A stretch of 64,000 nt of DNA from contig CAILKO010000066.1 in NCBI GenBank assembly GCA_903834835.1, forward strand, positions 1 to 64,000, read 5' to 3'. Shown here one piece after another: positions 19,231 to 26,313 of the stretch (positions within the stretch are counted from its first letter, which is position 1; each line of letters opens with the position of its first letter). This stretch comes from an uncultured Pseudomonadota bacterium (GTDB lineage: Bacteria > Pseudomonadota > Gammaproteobacteria > Burkholderiales > SG8-39). The notes under the pieces are model-generated. The model searched no databases, had not been told where the DNA came from, and worked only from the letters and a program-made list of their open reading frames with translations. The translations under genes and the position numbers were made by a program.

Positions 19231-19728
19231 ATGAAACTGACGCAGGAAGACATCGTAGAAATCATCAAGCTCTTCGAACAATCGAAGTTCGACGTATGCC
19301 AGCTCGAAGTAGGCGAACTGCGGCTTACCTTGAGCAATGAATCGCTTGCAGCGGCACCCTTTGCGTCTGCGGCGATCGCGCCCCGTCCGGCTCCGATTCC
19401 TGCCGCGCCCGTGGCGGCAGCGGCCCCCGCCGCGACAGTCGTTGCGGCACCGGCAGCCGCCGCAAGCGCGGCGGCCGCAGACGAAGGTCTCGTCCCGGTG
19501 GCCGCGCCTGTGATCGGAACCTTCTATGCGTCCCCCGAACCCGGGGCAAAGCCTTTTGTCGAGGTCGGCGCGCGCGTCGACGTTGACACCACGGTCGGGC
19601 TCGTAGAAGTGATGAAGGTATTCAATGCAGTTGCTGCCGGTGTTCGCGGGCGGGTTGAGCGCATCGCCGTGAAGAACGAGCAGTTCGTGGAGTTCGGCCA
19701 GGCCCTGCTGCTGGTCCGACCGGACTGA
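19231..19728 (+). CDS. Biotin carboxyl carrier protein (AccB-like)
   Basis: This 165-residue protein carries the biotin that shuttles CO2 between the carboxylase and carboxyltransferase encoded next to it. The N-terminal AccB domain (residues 1-40) is followed by an Ala/Pro linker (about 42-84) and the biotinyl domain. The biotinylated lysine is Lys129 in EVMKVFNAV, where many AccB proteins have EAMKLMN. The start is the ATG at 19231, where the AccB family begins; the track start at 19201 overlaps the previous stop. Because the downstream carboxyltransferase is of the pyruvate carboxylase type, this copy may not serve acetyl-CoA carboxylation. I leave the symbol empty for that reason. Confidence 0.9.
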   Translation: MKLTQEDIVEIIKLFEQSKFDVCQLEVGELRLTLSNESLAAAPFASAAIAPRPAPIPAAPVAAAAPAATVVAAPAAAASAAAADEGLVPVAAPVIGTFYASPEPGAKPFVEVGARVDVDTTVGLVEVMKVFNAVAAGVRGRVERIAVKNEQFVEFGQALLLVRPD

Positions 19729-19740
19729 GCTGGCGCAGCC

Positions 19741-21108
19741 ATGAGCCTGAAGAGAGTCCTTGTCGCCAATCGCGGCGAGATTGCTGTCCGTATCGTCAGA
19801 GCCTGCCACGCACTCGGCATCGAGGCGGTTGTAGCGGTCTCTGACGCCGATCGCGACAGCCTGGCCGCACGAATGGCGGACCGCGCGGTCTGTATCGGCC
19901 CGGCGCGTTCCGCACTGAGCTACCTTAACGTGCCAGCGCTGATCACTGCGGCACGCGGCACGGGCTGCGACGCGGTCCATCCGGGCTACGGCTTTCTCTC
20001 CGAGCGCGCCGTGTTCGCCCAGGCCTGTGCGGATAACGATCTCGTGTTCATCGGTCCGGATCCCCGCGCAATACAGAAAATGGGCAACAAACTCGAAGCA
20101 CGCGCACTGGCGCGCGAATGCGGCGTGCCGCTCGCTGAAGGCTCACGGGACATCCGCTCGGTCGAGGATGCAGCCAGAATTGCTGCCGATGTCGGTTATC
20201 CCGTGCTGCTCAAGGCCGCCGCAGGCGGCGGTGGGCGCGGCATCCGCGTGGTGCGCGGCGCGGCTGACCTGCGCGGCGCCTATGAAGGCGCCTCGGCCGA
20301 GGCGCTCGCTGCGTTCGGCGACGGAACGCTGTACGTTGAACGCTACATCGAGGACGCGCGACACATCGAAATCCAGGTACTCGGCGACAACGCGGGCAAG
20401 GTACTCCACCTCGGCGAACGCGACTGCTCGCCGCAACGCCGCTACCAGAAGATGATCGAAGCCGCGCCTGCCGCCGACCTGTCAGAGGCGCTGCGCAGCC
20501 AGATGCAGAACGCCGCGGTGACACTCGCGAAGAACATCGGCTACAGAAACGCGGGGACCGTCGAATTCGTGGTCGACCAGCAACGTCAGGAATGCTATTT
20601 CCTGGAGATGAATACCCGGATCCAGGTGGAGCACCCGGTCACCGAGGTGGTGACTGGCATCGACATCGTTTCCTGGCAGATCCGGATCGCGGGCGGCGAG
20701 ACGCTCAGCCTTGAACAGGAGTCGATCCAGCCGAAAGGCTATGCGCTTGAATGCCGTATCAACGCCGAGTCTCCGCAGCATGGCTTCCGGCCCTCGCCCG
20801 GGCGCCTGACTGCATGGAATGCGCCAACCGGAGCCGGCATACGTCTCGACACCCATTGCTACGCCGGCTACATGGTCCCGCCCTTCTACGACTCCCTGCT
20901 CGCCAAGCTCATCGTGCACGGGGAAGATCGCGCGGCAGCCATTGCGCGCACACGGAATGCGCTCGCTGGTTTCGAGGTGCGAGGGGTCGATACAACGATA
21001 TCCTTTCTTTCCTACGTACTTCGCCAGGACGAGTTCCTCGATGCGCCGGTGAATACCCGGTGGCTGGAGCCCTGCGCACAGCGCTTTGCCGATCAACACG
21101 CTGCCTGA
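19741..21108 (+). CDS. Biotin carboxylase subunit (AccC-like)
   Basis: This 455-residue ATP-grasp enzyme carboxylates biotin on the carrier protein using ATP and bicarbonate. It shows the BC N-terminal domain (KRVLVANRGEIAVRIVRAC), the glycine-rich ATP loop KAAAGGGGRGI, the block RDCSPQRRYQKMIE and EMNTRIQVEHPVTE. The segment after QKMIE reads AAP, where many AccC proteins have a second glutamate (EEAP). It lies 12 bases after the carrier gene and 25 before the carboxyltransferase, so the three encode a dissociated biotin enzyme. Length is that of AccC (about 450). Confidence 0.92.
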   Translation: MSLKRVLVANRGEIAVRIVRACHALGIEAVVAVSDADRDSLAARMADRAVCIGPARSALSYLNVPALITAARGTGCDAVHPGYGFLSERAVFAQACADNDLVFIGPDPRAIQKMGNKLEARALARECGVPLAEGSRDIRSVEDAARIAADVGYPVLLKAAAGGGGRGIRVVRGAADLRGAYEGASAEALAAFGDGTLYVERYIEDARHIEIQVLGDNAGKVLHLGERDCSPQRRYQKMIEAAPAADLSEALRSQMQNAAVTLAKNIGYRNAGTVEFVVDQQRQECYFLEMNTRIQVEHPVTEVVTGIDIVSWQIRIAGGETLSLEQESIQPKGYALECRINAESPQHGFRPSPGRLTAWNAPTGAGIRLDTHCYAGYMVPPFYDSLLAKLIVHGEDRAAAIARTRNALAGFEVRGVDTTISFLSYVLRQDEFLDAPVNTRWLEPCAQRFADQHAA

Positions 21109-21133
21109 GTCTGCATCCCCGACCGGAGACACC

Positions 21134-22597
21134 ATGACTGCAATCCGATTCATCGACACCACGATCCGCGACGGCCAGCAAAGCCTCTGGGCGCTGGGCA
21201 TGCGCACCGGCATGATGGTGCCAGTCGCGCAACGCCTCGACGCCGCCGGCTTCGACGCGATCGAATTCACCGTCCCTGCGGTTCAGATCAAGAAGATGGT
21301 GCGCGACCTGCGCGAGGACTTCTGGCCCTGGATACGCATGGGCACCGAGCAGATGGGCAGGACGCCGCTGCGCATGACGGGCGGCTATCTGGGCGGCCTC
21401 GCGAAGTTCTCCGGTGCCGCGGGCAAGCTGCTGGTGCAGACCCTGGCCAATTACGGCGTCCGGTACGCCCGTATCTCCGAGCCCTGGAACGACTTCGAAT
21501 TCCTCGCAGCCGAACATGCGGGCATGGGCGAGCTCGGCATGACATCGATCGTCAACATCATCTACACGGTCTCGCCACGCCACACTGATGAATACTGGGT
21601 GAACCGCGCGAAGGCGGCCGCAGCATTGAAGCCCTGGCGGATCTGTTTCAAGGACGTGGGCGGCCTGCTCACTCCGGAACGTGTGCGCGAACTCCTTCCT
21701 AAGGTGCTGCGTGCCGTCGGCAAGATACCGGTCGAATTCCACGGCCACTGCAACAATGGCCTAGGTCCGGTGAATTTGCTCGAAATGGCGAAGGTCGGGG
21801 TGTCGATCATGCACTGCGCCATTCCGCCACTCGCCAATGCCTCGTCGCAGCCTTCGCTCTTCACCTCGGTGCGCAATCTGCGGGCGCTCGGATTCGAGTG
21901 CCAGATAGACGACGAAAGCCTGCGCCCGGTAGAACACCATTTCACGGCCATCGCGAAACGCGAGAATCTTGCGATCGGCATGCCCACGGAGTTCGACCAG
22001 AGCGTCTATCAGCACCAGGTGCCGGGCGGCATGATCTCCAACATGCGCCACCAGCTGAAGATCATCGGCATGGAACATCGCATGCCGGAGGCGCTCGAGG
22101 AGTCTGCACGAGTGCGCGCGGAGTTCGGATACCCGGTGATGGTCACACCCTTGTCCCAGTTCGTCGGCAGCCAGGCCGCGATCAACGTCATGACCGGCGC
22201 GCGCTACCGGCAGGTGACCGACGAGGTGATCCACTACGCCCTGGGCAACTGGGGACGCGAAGCCGTGAACGTGATGGACAAGGACGTCCGCGCGCTCATC
22301 CTCAACCGGCCACGCGCCGAGGAACTGCGCAAATGGACCCCGCCGGATGACTCCCTCGCCGACCTGCGCCGCAAATACGGTGCGAACCTGAGCGACGAGC
22401 AATTGCTGCTCAAGATCTACGGCGGAGACGATGCGCTCGATATCGCGGCCGCCCAGCCGTCGCCCGTGAACTACGCTGCAGACAGCAAACCTCTCATCGA
22501 CCTCATCCGGCAGCTCACGCTTTCCGACAAGCGTGGAACGATCTCGCTATCGAATGCCGACTTTTCCCTTACGCTGAAGCGTAACGCGGAGCACTGA
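21134..22597 (+). CDS. Pyruvate carboxylase/OadA-type carboxyltransferase
   Basis: This 487-residue TIM-barrel carboxyltransferase of the HMGL-like family transfers CO2 between biotin and a 2-oxo acid or related acceptor. The metal-site residues known from transcarboxylase 5S are present: Asp13 in TTIRDGQQS, carbamylatable Lys173 in CFKDVGGLL and His203/His205 in HGHCNNG. A PYC/OadA-like helical domain follows (MPEALEESARVRAEFGYPVMVTPLSQFVGSQA). It has no fused biotinyl domain, which fits the separate carrier gene. HGHCNNG differs from the common HxHDTSG, so the acceptor may not be pyruvate. The start is the ATG at 21134. It converges with the epimerase gene. Confidence 0.85.
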   Translation: MTAIRFIDTTIRDGQQSLWALGMRTGMMVPVAQRLDAAGFDAIEFTVPAVQIKKMVRDLREDFWPWIRMGTEQMGRTPLRMTGGYLGGLAKFSGAAGKLLVQTLANYGVRYARISEPWNDFEFLAAEHAGMGELGMTSIVNIIYTVSPRHTDEYWVNRAKAAAALKPWRICFKDVGGLLTPERVRELLPKVLRAVGKIPVEFHGHCNNGLGPVNLLEMAKVGVSIMHCAIPPLANASSQPSLFTSVRNLRALGFECQIDDESLRPVEHHFTAIAKRENLAIGMPTEFDQSVYQHQVPGGMISNMRHQLKIIGMEHRMPEALEESARVRAEFGYPVMVTPLSQFVGSQAAINVMTGARYRQVTDEVIHYALGNWGREAVNVMDKDVRALILNRPRAEELRKWTPPDDSLADLRRKYGANLSDEQLLLKIYGGDDALDIAAAQPSPVNYAADSKPLIDLIRQLTLSDKRGTISLSNADFSLTLKRNAEH

Positions 22598-22612
22598 ACC
22601 CGTCCCGCCTGG

Positions 22613-23578
22613 TCAGATGCCGAGCTTTGTGCTCCAGTCCAGCCAGTGCCGGATCGCGCTCTCCGGGGTGTAGCGCGGCCGGTATCCAAAGTCACTGTCG
22701 GCCCGTGAAATATCGAAATACCATGCGGACCGTGCCCCGCCCTGCGACTCCGGCGCGAACTCGATCTTCGCCCCGGGTATGGCGGCGCTGACCGCTGCGC
22801 AGAATTCCCCGAGGGCATACGTCCGCCCTGCCCCGATGTGATAGATGCTGTGCGGCAGCGCATCCGCCACGCAGGCGCGAACGATGCTGTCCGCGACATC
22901 GTCCGCATACACGAGATCGAAAGGCTGGTTGCTCGCATAGGGCAGGCTGATCGGCTTGCCCGCCAGCGCGCGCACGATGACATTCGGGATCACGAACATG
23001 CTTGCATCGCCGTGACGGGGCGCGAGTTTGCCCGGACCGTAGATGGACGCGAAGCGCAGTGCGGCGAATTCGATGCCGTACAGGCGCGCATAGTTCATGC
23101 CCATCAGCTCCGCAGCGACCTTGGTTGCGCCGTATACGCCGCTGTCTCCTGGACAGGACGGGTAGGACTCGTCTACTCGCAAGACCTCGCCAGGCTGCAT
23201 GGCCGGAAAGGGCGCGAGCGCCGCGACCGAACTCGTGAACACCACTCGCCGCACCCCCGCAATTCTGGCAGCCTCGAGCAGGCGCACGCTCGCGAGGGCA
23301 TTGATTTCGAAGCCTCGAAGCGGAACCTCGTCACACGCGCTGGGGTAGATCGCGGCGAGATGACAGATGCGCTCGATCCGCCGCTCCTTCAGGGTACGCG
23401 CGAGACTGTCGGAATCCAGGATGTCGCCTTCGACAAATTCGAAGCGGTCCGCAATGTCCCGCGTAAGCGAAAAATCCGGCCGGTTGTCGAACACAACCGC
23501 CTCATGACCCGCTGCGAGAAATTGCCGTGTGACCCAGCAGCCGTTCACCCCGAGTCCACCCGTGATCAAAACACGCAT
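22613..23578 (-). CDS. NAD-dependent epimerase/dehydratase
   Basis: This 321-residue extended-SDR protein has the nucleotide loop TGGLGVNG near residue 6 and the catalytic pair in VYGATKVAAE (Tyr-x3-Lys). Ser/Thr residues of the active site lie in FTSSVAAL. Members act on nucleotide sugars or other hydroxy/keto substrates. A GAGGAGG precedes the ATG. It is last in a minus-strand set with the thiolase (63 bases upstream) and, further upstream, the GlcG-like gene. In that setting a role on a CoA-pathway intermediate is possible but unproven. Confidence 0.85.
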   Translation of the reverse strand: MRVLITGGLGVNGCWVTRQFLAAGHEAVVFDNRPDFSLTRDIADRFEFVEGDILDSDSLARTLKERRIERICHLAAIYPSACDEVPLRGFEINALASVRLLEAARIAGVRRVVFTSSVAALAPFPAMQPGEVLRVDESYPSCPGDSGVYGATKVAAELMGMNYARLYGIEFAALRFASIYGPGKLAPRHGDASMFVIPNVIVRALAGKPISLPYASNQPFDLVYADDVADSIVRACVADALPHSIYHIGAGRTYALGEFCAAVSAAIPGAKIEFAPESQGGARSAWYFDISRADSDFGYRPRYTPESAIRHWLDWSTKLGI

Positions 23579-23641
23579 ACAACCTCCTCTCTGCTCGCAA
23601 ACCCCGACATTCCCAAGGTCGGGGAAACCAGTCGCCCGGCG

Positions 23642-24808
23642 TTATCGAGAACGTTCCAGAATACTGACGTAGTTCGCGACCGCCGCGCCGCCCATGTTGA
23701 ACACGCCCGCAAGGGACGCGCCCGGAATCTGCATGCCCTCCGCCTGCCCGGCAAGCTGCATCGCGGAGATCACGTGCATCGATACACCTGTTGCGCCTAC
23801 CGGATGTCCTTTTGCCTTCAGCCCGCCCGACGCATTGACCGGAAACGTCCCGTCACGCTGAACGACTCCATCGTCCAGCAGACGATAGCCCTGTCCTGCG
23901 GGCGCGAGCCCCATGGCCTCATAGCTGAGCAACTCGGCAATCGTGAAACAGTCGTGCACCTCTGCGAATGAGAGATCTTCAAGTCTGCACCCAGCCGCCT
24001 CAAGGGCCGCCGTCCAGGCTCGCCGGGGGCCCTCGAAAGCCAGCAGGTTTCGATCTCGGAGCGGCAGGTAATCGTTCACCTGCACGCGAGCGCGCAGCGA
24101 CACGGCGAACGGGAAATTCCGAGCCACAGCGTCATCTGCGAGGATCAGCGCAGCCGCGCCGTCGGATACCAGCGAGCAGTCGGTTTTACGCAACGGTGCG
24201 GCAATGAGCGGGTTCTTGTCGGACACCGTATTGCAGAATTCGAATCCGAGGTCACGGCGCATCTGCGCCCAGGGATTCGCCACGCCGTTTGCGTGGTTCT
24301 TGGCCGCGATCCGGGCGAGTGCCGCAGACTGCTCACCATAGGCCGAGAAATACTGCTGCGCAATGCCGGCAAAGATGCCGGGGAATCCGCCCGCGGGCGG
24401 TACCGCCTCGCCGGAGTAGGCGCAATCGCCCAGGATACGGGTGACCTCGGCCCCGCTTACCCCGGTCATCTTCTCGGCCCCGACCACCAGCGCAATCCGC
24501 GCACGCCCTGCTTCGATCGCGTCGCAAGCCGCGTAGAGTGCCGCGGAACCCGAGGCACATGCGTTCTCAAGTCTCGTCGCTGGCTTCCAGCGCAAGCCCT
24601 CGTCAGCCTCGTGCACCAGGGATGATGCAAAGATGTCGGGCGTAAACCCCCCGTTCAGGTTGCCCAGCCATACGCCGTCGATGTCATTGCCGTCCAGGCC
24701 GCCATGCGCCAGCGCCTCCCGCGCGGCGCGTACGATCAGATCCTCGAGACGCAGACCATCCAGACGACCGAACGGCAGGTGCGACCACCCCACGATGGAA
24801 ACCGGCAT
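23642..24808 (-). CDS. Thiolase family protein (SCP-x/SCP2 type)
   Basis: This 388-residue protein has the thiolase fold and probably cleaves or forms acyl-CoA thioesters. The nucleophile is Cys84 in ENACASGSAA; the histidines are His285 in EVHDCF and His335 in KGHPVGATG. The usual C-terminal catalytic cysteine motif is replaced by NMGGAAVANY, as in many SCP-x-like thiolases. No DUF35/OB-fold partner gene is adjacent, although one often accompanies this group. AGGAG precedes the ATG. It lies between the GlcG-like gene and the epimerase. Confidence 0.88.
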   Translation of the reverse strand: MPVSIVGWSHLPFGRLDGLRLEDLIVRAAREALAHGGLDGNDIDGVWLGNLNGGFTPDIFASSLVHEADEGLRWKPATRLENACASGSAALYAACDAIEAGRARIALVVGAEKMTGVSGAEVTRILGDCAYSGEAVPPAGGFPGIFAGIAQQYFSAYGEQSAALARIAAKNHANGVANPWAQMRRDLGFEFCNTVSDKNPLIAAPLRKTDCSLVSDGAAALILADDAVARNFPFAVSLRARVQVNDYLPLRDRNLLAFEGPRRAWTAALEAAGCRLEDLSFAEVHDCFTIAELLSYEAMGLAPAGQGYRLLDDGVVQRDGTFPVNASGGLKAKGHPVGATGVSMHVISAMQLAGQAEGMQIPGASLAGVFNMGGAAVANYVSILERSR

Positions 24809-25054
24809 GCGAAGCTCCTATGCGAATTTCATAACTCTACCTGACGTGCGAGCTCCGAGCGCGCGATCGGACACCGCAGCGGTCACGACCAAGTTTGCTG
24901 ATTTTCCGGATACGATCCGAACGAGAGTTCGTCAGAATTTTGTTGGTGACCGGCGTGTGGATCCGCCTCCGTCTGCGGGCGCAGCCGCAACCGGTACTGC
25001 CCCGGGTCGGGTACTTCCCGAGGTCTGACAGCTCGCGAAGCGAGCGCAGCGACT
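24809..25054. other. Intergenic, no gene seen
   Basis: This 246-base stretch lies between the thiolase start and the GlcG-like stop. It contains a hairpin-capable GCTCGC-GAA-GCGAGC near 25030, without a T-run on either strand. It may separate transcription of the GlcG-like gene from the thiolase-epimerase pair or hold the promoter of the latter. Confidence 0.4.
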
Positions 25055-25543
25055 TTACCGGCCGTCCGGACCGCTAGAGAAACGCGTGCGGTACTTCCGT
25101 CCAAGGTGTTGCACATCGTCGTCGGTCTTGAGCCCGGCCGAATGGATTCCGTGAACCGCGAGCGCTTCGTCCTTGTCTTCGGTATCGCCGGTGACGCCAA
25201 CGGCACCGATGACTTCTCCGCTTTCATCGCGAATCTGCATGCCGCCGCCCTCGGGGAAAAGCAGATTGTCGCTCTGGGCAATCAGGAAACTCACGAACTC
25301 CGGCTTCTCCTGCTGCCGGATACGTACCAGTTTGGAGCTGCGGCTCAGCGCCAGCGCTGCATACGCCTTGCCAAGAGCCATCTCGAAGCGAACCATCGAG
25401 GCACCGTCCTCCTTCTGGAAGGCCTTGACGATGCAACCAGGCTCCACCACCACCGCGCTGATCGGCCGGCAATCGAGCTCGGCACCGCGTTTCAGAATAG
25501 CTTCGATGATCTGGTTGGCCTGGGCGAGCGTTATGACGGGCAT
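25055..25543 (-). CDS. GlcG/HbpS family protein
   Basis: This 162-residue protein belongs to the GlcG/HbpS (DUF336) family, small proteins found in glycolate, diol and other catabolic clusters; some bind haem or cobalamin. The start ITLAQANQIIEAILKRGAEL and the block FPEGGGMQIRD-GEVIGAVGVTG are typical. No signal peptide is seen, which suggests the cytoplasm. A GGAG precedes the ATG. The last 25 residues (QHLGRKYRTRFSSGPDGR) are a polar tail. Its job in this cluster cannot be told from sequence. Confidence 0.85.
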   Translation of the reverse strand: MPVITLAQANQIIEAILKRGAELDCRPISAVVVEPGCIVKAFQKEDGASMVRFEMALGKAYAALALSRSSKLVRIRQQEKPEFVSFLIAQSDNLLFPEGGGMQIRDESGEVIGAVGVTGDTEDKDEALAVHGIHSAGLKTDDDVQHLGRKYRTRFSSGPDGR

Positions 25544-25675
25544 GGATTGTTCTCCTCGCGAACCGATTGCTGAATAGCCACGGCTGGCCCGAAGTCCAGC
25601 GGCAAGAATTTACCTGATAGAAATGAGAGCGAACCGCAGCGTATCGCGTCCGTAGAAGACGATGCCTCTTTTATT

Positions 25676-25693
25676 GGACACGGTGATGTGTCC
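25676..25693. promoter_or_regulatory. Perfect inverted repeat GGACAC-N6-GTGTCC
   Basis: GGACAC-GGTGAT-GTGTCC lies 23 bases past the 3' end of tRNA-Asp and about 133 bases upstream of the GlcG-like gene on the same strand. It could be an operator for the catabolic genes or a hairpin at the end of the tRNA transcript. The absence of a T-run on the minus strand argues against a standard intrinsic terminator. Confidence 0.35.
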
Positions 25694-25716
25694 GACGACG
25701 CTGATCCGTTGAATGT

Positions 25717-25793
25717 TGGCGGAGTGGACGGGACTCGAACCCGCGACCCCCGGCGTGACAGGCCGGTATTCTAACCAACTGAACTACCACTCC
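25717..25793 (-). tRNA. tRNA-Asp (GTC)
   Basis: The reverse strand reads as a 77-base tRNA with acceptor GGAGTGG/CCACTCC, anticodon stem CCGGC/GCCGG around CTGTCAC (anticodon GTC), T-loop TTCGAGT and an encoded CCA. It follows tRNA-Val in the same direction. Confidence 0.96.
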
Positions 25794-25874
25794 CTTTGCG
25801 GCGACTGACTGCTTACCACCCCAGCCTTGCAATGCGGCAACGTATCGATGCGTTGCAAGGCCTCTTCGATCTGC

Positions 25875-25949
25875 TGGTGGGTGCTGTAGGGGTCGAACCT
25901 ACGACATCTGCCTTGTAAGGGCAGCGCTCTACCACTGAGCTAAGCACCC
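25875..25949 (-). tRNA. tRNA-Val (TAC)
   Basis: The reverse strand gives a 75-base tRNA: acceptor GGGTGCT/AGCACCC, D-arm GCTCAGTGGTAGAGC, anticodon stem CTGCC/GGCAG with loop CTTACAA (anticodon TAC), T-loop TTCGACC and an encoded CCA. It lies 52 bases downstream of hupB. Confidence 0.96.
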
Positions 25950-26001
25950 GCGAGGCGATGTCCATTCCCCCGATACACACCCAGCGTCCATCGAAGGGCT
26001 G

Positions 26002-26274
26002 CTAGTTTAGCGCATCCTTCATCGCCTTTCCAGCACGAAAGCGCGGAACACGCGCAGCGGGAATGTCCACCTTGTCGCCCGTTTTCGGATTGCGCCCCAC
26101 TCTCGCCTTGCGATCACTCGCATAGAAACTGCCGAATCCCGCGAGGGTGACACTGTCTCCTTTTTTCAGACTCGTCTTGACGGCACCGACCATCGCGTCG
26201 ATCGCGCGCTCGGCGGCCGACTTGGAAATCTCCGCAGACTGCGCAATGTGCTCGATCAGCTCAGCTTTATTCAT
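26002..26274 (-). CDS. hupB: DNA-binding protein HU-beta
   Basis: This 90-residue histone-like protein bends and compacts DNA as a dimer. It has the complete HU sequence: MNKAELIEHIA at the start, SVTLAGFGSFY, and the DNA-binding arm with RNPKTGDKVDIPA followed by RVPRFRAGKAMKDAL. AGGAGG precedes the ATG. It follows lon by 39 bases, as in many proteobacteria. Confidence 0.97.
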   Translation of the reverse strand: MNKAELIEHIAQSAEISKSAAERAIDAMVGAVKTSLKKGDSVTLAGFGSFYASDRKARVGRNPKTGDKVDIPAARVPRFRAGKAMKDALN

Positions 26275-26313
26275 CCCAACCTCCTAATCCAGCGTTGCCG
26301 GACAGCGCCCTAG

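Noticed and set aside
19231-21108. Calling these genes accB and accC of acetyl-CoA carboxylase
   Set aside because: The adjacent transferase is of the pyruvate carboxylase type and not AccA/AccD, so the role in fatty-acid synthesis is unproven; symbols were left empty.
25717-25793. tRNA-Asp as an integration site
   Set aside because: I searched by eye for a copy of its 3' end near the other edge of the block (14.7-14.9 kb) and found none, and no integrase gene is present.
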